Source of the DNA: Martelella sp. NC20
GTDB taxonomy: Bacteria > Pseudomonadota > Alphaproteobacteria > Rhizobiales > Rhizobiaceae
DNA: 64,000 nucleotides
Reading direction: 5' to 3'
Assembly (NCBI RefSeq): GCF_013459645.1
Contig: NZ_CP054861.1
Location: forward strand, 1,290,001 to 1,354,000
Shown here: one piece after another, positions 62,969 through 64,000 of the stretch
Layout: every line of letters starts with the position of its first letter
Position numbering within the stretch: the stretch's first letter is position 1
Program-made: the position numbers and the translations under genes
The notes under the pieces: model-generated
The model's input: only the letters and a program-made list of their open reading frames with translations
What the model was told of the DNA's origin: nothing
Database searches by the model: none

Positions 62969-63976
62969 TCAGGTCTCCTTGCTGGGGCGCGGCGGGCGCA
63001 CCGACGGGGTCGAGCGGGATGCGGGCGGCGTTGCCGCCGCCTTGCCGCTGTCATCGCCGCCGAAGACTTCCTTCGCGATCTGGCCGATGCCGCCGAGCGA
63101 ACCGATCAGCGCGGAGGCTTCCATCGGCATCAGCACGACCTTGGAGTTCGTCGAGGTGCCGATCGCGGCCATGGCCTCGGTGTATTTCTGCGCCACGAAG
63201 TAGTTGATCGCGGTGACGTCGCCCTCGGCAATGGCGGTGGAGACTGAACGTGTGGCATTCGCTTCCGCCTCGGCCAGCCGCTCGCGGGCCTCGGCCTCGC
63301 GGTAGGCGGCCTCGCGCTCGCCCTCGGCTTCCAGAATGGCGGATTGCTTGGAGCCTTCGGCCCGGAGAATCTGCGCGGCGCGATGGCCCTCGGCATCGAG
63401 GATCTGCGCCCGCTTTACCCGTTCGGCCTTCATCTGCCGGCCCATGGCCTCGACCAGATCGGCGGGCGGACGGATATCCTTGATCTCGATGCGGGTCACC
63501 TTCACGCCCCACGGCTCGACCGCCAGGTCGACGACCCTGAGCAGGCGCTCATTGATCGAATCGCGATTGGAAAGCAGCTCGTCGAGGTCCATCGAACCCA
63601 TGACCGAGCGGATGTTGGTCATCGTCAGGTTGAGGACCGCGAGCTGCAGATGGGCAACCTGATAGGCCGCACTTGCCGGATTGAGGATCTGGTAGAAGCA
63701 CACGGCATCGGCCTGGACGCTGGCATTGTCGCGGGTGATCACCTCCTGCTCGGGCACGTCCAGCACCTGTTCCATGATGCTGATGCGCTTGCCGATCCGG
63801 TCGATGAACGGGACGATCAGGTTGAGGCCGGGATTCAGCGTACGGGTGTAGCGGCCGAAGCGCTCGACGGTATAGCCGTAGCCCTGCGGCACGGTCTTGA
63901 TCCCGGCAAACAGCGTCAGGAGGATCAGGACCGCCAGTATGATGATCGTGATGGAAAACCCGGTCAGTACTGCCAT
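62969..63976 (-). CDS. qmcA: SPFH domain membrane protein QmcA (paraslipin)
   Basis: 335-aa stomatin-like protein. One N-terminal membrane helix ([18 protein letters not shown]), the SPFH/PHB domain (about 25-200, [33 protein letters not shown]...[14 protein letters not shown]), a coiled-coil rich in Glu/Ala (about 200-255, [36 protein letters not shown]) and a short tail. It forms oligomers in the membrane that affect FtsH-type protease activity in relatives. AAGGAGG precedes the ATG. Operon with nfeD. Confidence 0.95.
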   Translation of the reverse strand: MAVLTGFSITIIILAVLILLTLFAGIKTVPQGYGYTVERFGRYTRTLNPGLNLIVPFIDRIGKRISIMEQVLDVPEQEVITRDNASVQADAVCFYQILNPASAAYQVAHLQLAVLNLTMTNIRSVMGSMDLDELLSNRDSINERLLRVVDLAVEPWGVKVTRIEIKDIRPPADLVEAMGRQMKAERVKRAQILDAEGHRAAQILRAEGSKQSAILEAEGEREAAYREAEARERLAEAEANATRSVSTAIAEGDVTAINYFVAQKYTEAMAAIGTSTNSKVVLMPMEASALIGSLGGIGQIAKEVFGGDDSGKAAATPPASRSTPSVRPPRPSKET

Positions 63977-64000
63977 TTCATTTCCTCCTTGAGCCGGTCT

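Overview
The window is high-GC, densely coded chromosomal DNA from an alphaproteobacterium, very probably of the order Hyphomicrobiales (Rhizobiales). The evidence is the family content (CarD, RpoH2-type sigma-32 with an RpoH box, PhaR, MbfA, a CenR-type regulator, ABC-F Uup, a SUV3-like helicase), a perfect Irr/ICE box in front of mbfA, perfect CtrA boxes (TTAA-N7-TTAA), clustered GANTC sites, and several copies of the palindromic intergenic repeats typical of rhizobia. The presence of opgGHC glucan genes would fit a marine or endophytic lineage such as Martelella, but I cannot fix the genus. I see no rRNA, tRNA, CRISPR array, prophage or insertion sequence.

Layout. 1-7710 (-): a sugar uptake and breakdown operon (ribose-type ABC transporter, TIM-barrel isomerase, Gfo/Idh dehydrogenase, GH1 beta-glucosidase), with two LacI-type palindromes before the glucosidase. 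7930-12208 (-): AI-2E family permease, gamma-glutamylcyclotransferase-like protein, Uup and thiamine pyrophosphokinase. 12356-14537: divergent MarR regulator and MFS exporter around an inverted-repeat operator. 14529-19489 (-): osmoregulated periplasmic glucan genes opgG-opgH-opgC, in which the opgH N-terminus appears to be cut off by a repeat element. 19875-24325: SlyD-like isomerase, then a TPP riboswitch controlling thiBPQ. 24429-28951: BepA-type M48 protease, rpoH2, carD, fdxA and an Hsp15-like protein. 28956-32111: a large SUV3-like helicase. 32112-33331: a gene-poor stretch with an imperfect 70-bp direct repeat rich in GANTC and TTAACCAT motifs, then two small envelope proteins.

33473-38055: phaA divergent from phaR, a DUF3291 protein, rpmF, a glutathione S-transferase and mtgA. 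38155-39063: a polyprenyl diphosphate synthase. 39121-47646: a fatty-acid beta-oxidation block (fadA, a FadN-architecture multifunctional enzyme and an acyl-CoA dehydrogenase in one operon; a LiuR-like MerR regulator; fadD; a divergent thioesterase) with a MerR-type operator in the fadD promoter. 47741-51999: arginase, Irr-controlled mbfA, Sir2 deacylase, a transglutaminase-like cysteine proteinase preceded by two CtrA boxes, and a hydrolase. 52193-57821: the translation block infC (ATT start)-rpmI-rplT and pheS-pheT, with a DUF4160/DUF2442 gene pair inserted between pheS and pheT. 58092-63976: ubiG, an SH3 protein, a hydroxyacid dehydrogenase, an L,D-transpeptidase, a CenR-like response regulator with a cyclic-nucleotide-binding partner, and the qmcA/nfeD membrane pair.

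Most of the window is core metabolism and envelope biology. The points that most deserve a second look are the regulatory sites (CtrA boxes, ICE box, MarR, MerR and LacI palindromes), the duplicated element before the DUF3309 gene, the split opgH N-terminus, and the pheS/pheT insertion.
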